Shown piece by piece: positions 61,641-64,000 of a stretch of 64,000 nucleotides of DNA (positions are counted from its first letter, which is position 1; every line of letters starts with the position of its first letter). The notes beneath the pieces are model-generated. The model made no database searches. It saw only the letters and a list, made by a program, of their open reading frames with translations, and had not been told where the DNA came from. The stretch spans positions 62,001 through 126,000 of the forward strand of contig VGZC01000002.1 in NCBI GenBank assembly GCA_016872725.1. The letters run 5' to 3'. Made by a program: the position numbers and the translations under genes. Origin of the DNA: Planctomycetota bacterium (GTDB lineage Bacteria; Planctomycetota; Planctomycetia; Pirellulales; Pirellulaceae).

Positions 61641-62077
61641 GCCGTGCCGCTCAACTGCGAAAAGACCTGGAGAAGACCGTTCAAATGGGCGAGCCGCGGT
61701 CCGTAACGGTCGACGAACTCGTTCAACATGAATTCACCATCCATCAGCGCGTCCTCGCAATGGACCACTTCCCGCGCCATCGATTGCAGGAACTCGGTCT
61801 GCACGCGGCTCAGTGTCTCGGCGGCCGCGCGGCATTGCTGCGCCACCTCGGGATGCGCGTCTTTCCACTGCTGGAGTTCGGTCGCGCGCTGGCGCTGGGC
61901 CGCCGAGAACTGGCGATTCAATTCCTCGATCAACTGGTTCTGGCGCTCCTGCGACGCGAGCAATTGGCGCAGCAGGAAGACGACCATGCGATCGTGGTCC
62001 CCCGTGGGCTGAGCCGCCGTGGTGTCGGCCGAGACGTCGATTCGGAAGATGGGAGGAACCTGTTGCGGATCGTGCAT
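61637..62077 (-). CDS. Coiled-coil protein of unknown function (146 aa)
   Basis: MHDPQQVPPIFRIDVSADTT then a long helix (LRQLLASQERQNQLIEELNR, QFSAAQRQRATELQQWKDAH) and VHCEDALMDGEFMLNEFVDR. The coiled coil covers about residues 30-110. There is no signal. The ATG at 62077 has GGAG at 6-nt spacing and a promoter at 62110-62137. First gene of the minus-strand operon with the alpha/beta hydrolase, CobW and aminotransferase genes. Confidence 0.78.
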   Translation of the reverse strand: MHDPQQVPPIFRIDVSADTTAAQPTGDHDRMVVFLLRQLLASQERQNQLIEELNRQFSAAQRQRATELQQWKDAHPEVAQQCRAAAETLSRVQTEFLQSMAREVVHCEDALMDGEFMLNEFVDRYGPRLAHLNGLLQVFSQLSGTA

Positions 62078-62109
62078 CGTGGACTCCAGTACGGCGTGCC
62101 GGAGCCCTC

Positions 62110-62137
62110 AGTATAGACAAACGCAGTGCCTTGTCGA
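62110..62137 (-). promoter_or_regulatory. Promoter of the coiled-coil/hydrolase/cobW operon
   Basis: On the minus strand: TCGACA (62137-62132), 16 nt, TATACT (62115-62110), 32 nt before the ATG at 62077. Confidence 0.55.
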
Positions 62138-62226
62138 GCAATTCCACCGGTCGCGGCGAGACCTCACCGACCAACGGCCGTTCGAACGGGCCGCCCGTAC
62201 CGATTCTCGCGGCAAGCCGGAAAGAA

Positions 62227-62245
62227 GGCGAGCATCTTGCTTGCC
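62227..62245. repeat. Triloop palindrome, TCT loop, second copy
   Basis: GGCGAGCATCTTGCTTGCC, one base different from 57639-57657 (G-T wobble replaces A-T), 8-bp arms, TCT loop. Confidence 0.75.
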
Positions 62246-62478
62246 TCTCCAAAGGTCCGAGATAAGGCGGCAAGCTGGACGCTAGCCCCACGGCACGCGA
62301 ACCTCGCGGCTTCGCCGAGCTCTCCCAGTCGCGCCACTTTCGCAGACCTTCGAGCAAGGTCGGTAAAGGTGCTAAAGTCCAGCATCGGCCCGACCCGATC
62401 ATTGCACGGTCCACACGCGGGCGACCCGCCCGCTCGATTCGCGATTCGCAAACCGTGCGGGGAGGTTGCAGCGGCCTG

Positions 62479-63120
62479 ATGAGCGGACCAAGCCCTTCGA
62501 GCGGAGCGGGAACCGGAGGACCGCCGACAGTCGGGTTCGTGACGGTTGTCGCGGGCGGCGACGCGACGTGGATCGGCGGCTATCTCGTGCTCAACACGCT
62601 CGGCCGACCGATCGAATTCCACTGTACGGCTCCGGTGCGAGCCAGCCGCGCCCAGGAGATTCTCTACGGTCCGACCCTTCAACCGTTCTTGTTCGGCGAA
62701 CAGATCGCCCAGGCGCTCGTCCGCAAATCGAGCGCGAAACCGCTCTTCGTCTGCACCGATCTCGATCCCGTTCTGGCCGTCCGGGGAACCCTGGATACGC
62801 CCGTCGCGCGCATTGTCGTCTCCGATCCCGGTTCCAACTCGGTCGGCGAAGATCGATCGCGTGCCGGACCCGGCCTAACGGCATCCCGGACATCGTTCGG
62901 CGGCGAGTCGCAAGAGAGCGACGGCCGGTCCCCAAGGAGGGCCTGCGCCGTTCCGACGCCGTTCGAGCTTGGCGCGCGCCGGTTGGAAGTGGCGAACCGA
63001 TTCGAGTCGGACGGTCCGCGGATCGTCGAGTTATGGCGGGCGCACGCGAACGAGTTGGACTTGGCCGAGCCGTTCGAGCGGATTCGGGAAGCGATCGGCG
63101 AGGCGAGAAAGGCCGCCTGA
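62479..63120 (+). CDS. Conserved planctomycete-type protein of unknown function (213 aa)
   Basis: Starts [14 protein letters not shown], then a compact domain: [76 protein letters not shown]. The C-terminal half is looser with a helical end ([20 protein letters not shown]). The GGGAGG at 62460-62465 is 13 nt from the ATG, long but usable; a GTG at 62455 is in frame. It is upstream of the SNF2 helicase gene by 49 nt. The pairing suggests a functional link with DNA transactions but is not proof. Confidence 0.78.
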   Translation: MSGPSPSSGAGTGGPPTVGFVTVVAGGDATWIGGYLVLNTLGRPIEFHCTAPVRASRAQEILYGPTLQPFLFGEQIAQALVRKSSAKPLFVCTDLDPVLAVRGTLDTPVARIVVSDPGSNSVGEDRSRAGPGLTASRTSFGGESQESDGRSPRRACAVPTPFELGARRLEVANRFESDGPRIVELWRAHANELDLAEPFERIREAIGEARKAA

Positions 63121-63169
63121 CCGCGGGGATCGAGCGGCGATCGGAGCCCATTCGCACGACGAGGACGGC

Positions 63170-64000
63170 ATGACCGATGGCGGCGGGCCTGAGCGAATCG
63201 AAAGGGCGAGGATCGAGGACGATCGTCGCGCGCCGATTTCCGTGGGCTCGATCGATCTGAGAATCCCCGTCGCGGATTTCTCCACGGGTTGGAACACGGC
63301 CCTCGCGCGCGGATGGCGGATTCAGGCGTTGCCCGTCGAGATGGGCCGGGAAGCGTCCGTTCGCATTATCACGGTGCGCGTCGTCGGGCCGGCGCCGCCC
63401 TGCGAGAGTTTCTTGTTTCCCGAATCCGCGCGGTTCGTTCCGATGGGGAAGCGTCCGGCGCGGGGGCCGGCCCCCGATCGCTCCCGGCCGATCGCGCCGC
63501 CCGTCCGTCATACGCGGATTCGACCGCCCAACGACATCATCAAATTGAAGGACCGTCTCTATTACATGCTCCAGCCTCCCCTGGAGTCGCTCGTTCAGAC
63601 GGGCGAGGTCCATTTCCCGTTCGAACCGTTTCCGTACCAACTCGAAGGCATCGCCTTCCTCTACCCGCGCGTCGCGGCGGTCCTCGCGGACGAAATGGGC
63701 CTTGGTAAGACGATGCAGTCGATCACGGCCGTGCGGCTCCTGCTGAGATCGGGAGAAATCCGATCGGTGCTGCTCGTCTGCCCGAAACCGCTCGTCAGCA
63801 ACTGGCGACGCGAGTTCGCACTGTGGGCCCCCGAGATTCCGCTCGCCATCATCGAAGGCGAGCGGGAGAAGCGGCACTGGCAATGGCGGCAGCCCGCGAT
63901 GCCGGTCAAGATCGCCAACTACGAACTGCTCATGCGCGACCGCGATCTGCTCAACGAGGGCGGACTGCGTTTCGACCTCGTCCTGCTCGACGAAGCGCAG
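63170..64000 (+). CDS. SNF2-family helicase, 3' end outside the window
   Basis: Open from the ATG at 63170 to the last base, 277 codons exactly. The N-terminal 130 residues are unusual (DLRIPVADFSTGWNTALARG, SFLFPESARFVPMGKRPARG). Then FEPFPYQLEGIAFLYPR starts the helicase core: motif I LADEMGLGKTMQSI (about residue 173), motif Ia VLLVCPKPLVSNWRREF, and motif II LVLLDEAQ at the very end. DEAQ replaces the usual DEAH. The rest lies past 64000. Confidence 0.9.
   Translation, partial: MTDGGGPERIERARIEDDRRAPISVGSIDLRIPVADFSTGWNTALARGWRIQALPVEMGREASVRIITVRVVGPAPPCESFLFPESARFVPMGKRPARGPAPDRSRPIAPPVRHTRIRPPNDIIKLKDRLYYMLQPPLESLVQTGEVHFPFEPFPYQLEGIAFLYPRVAAVLADEMGLGKTMQSITAVRLLLRSGEIRSVLLVCPKPLVSNWRREFALWAPEIPLAIIEGEREKRHWQWRQPAMPVKIANYELLMRDRDLLNEGGLRFDLVLLDEAQ

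Larger units (their letters stand above)
62078..62478. other. 401-bp divergent region
   Basis: Between the coiled-coil gene (-) and the conserved 213-aa gene (+). It contains the minus-strand promoter (62110-62137) and a triloop palindrome (62227-62245). Plus-strand TAAAGT at 62373-62378 is a possible -10 for the next gene. No gene seen. Confidence 0.5.

Overview
The window is G+C-rich chromosomal DNA, roughly two thirds G+C by eye, almost certainly from a planctomycete (Planctomycetota). The case rests on gene content: two 3-keto-disaccharide hydrolase (DUF1080) domains in one lipoprotein, a Tat-exported Gfo/Idh/MocA oxidoreductase, a secreted DUF1570-type protein, a pseudopilin with a long C-terminal body, a DacZ-like diadenylate cyclase, a C25 (gingipain-like) peptidase relic, and many small or secreted proteins of kinds I associate with this phylum. 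The exact family is not decidable here. Genes are dense, often overlap by 4 nt, and many starts follow AGGAGG-like sites. Some starts are GTG.

Layout. 1-11391 (+): end of an AsmA-like protein, a small protein, dapF, a DUF374 acyltransferase, xseA, a broken C25 peptidase gene, xseB, ispA and dxs. 11392-15521 (+): three exported proteins, namely an unknown, a DUF1570 metalloprotease-like protein and a Gfo/Idh/MocA oxidoreductase. 15584-18401: dnaA (-), a 37-residue basic ORF (+) and a GNAT acetyltransferase (-). 18565-25636: PDZ, HEAT and unknown secreted proteins, a DacZ-like c-di-AMP synthase, nnrE and an FmdB zinc ribbon. 25796-35618 (mostly -): an unknown protein, guaB, selB and selA, and a DapA-family lyase. 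35790-40225 (+): a large membrane protein, an MTA/SAH nucleosidase-like protein and ispH. 40234-45393: DUF1080 lipoprotein, CBS protein, pseudopilin and a sugar-nucleotide epimerase.

The most distinctive block is 46116-55606 (+): a 1074-residue periplasmic TPR protein, ExbB/TolQ, ExbD/TolR, and a 1579-residue protein with N-terminal membrane segments, about 1,100 residues of low-complexity linker and a C-terminal prenyltransferase/squalene-cyclase-like toroid. The parts are arranged like a Tol-Pal or TonB energy-transducing machine, with the giant protein in the TolA/TonB position. Just upstream, in the gap between divergent genes, lies a 0.44-kb array of six palindromic units. Related short palindromes (8-9 bp arms, 3-nt loop) recur at the end of this operon, inside the exbB-like gene, and at 57.6 and 62.2 kb.

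From 55810 to the end: a winged-helix protein, unknowns, a TPR lipoprotein and a small conserved protein (+); a minus-strand operon of coiled-coil protein, alpha/beta hydrolase, CobW GTPase and DegT-type aminotransferase; then a conserved protein and the start of an SNF2 helicase that runs off the window. Housekeeping themes are isoprenoid precursor synthesis (dxs, ispA, ispH), selenocysteine insertion (selA, selB), exonuclease VII and purine synthesis (guaB). No rRNA, convincing tRNA, insertion sequence or CRISPR-cas locus was found.
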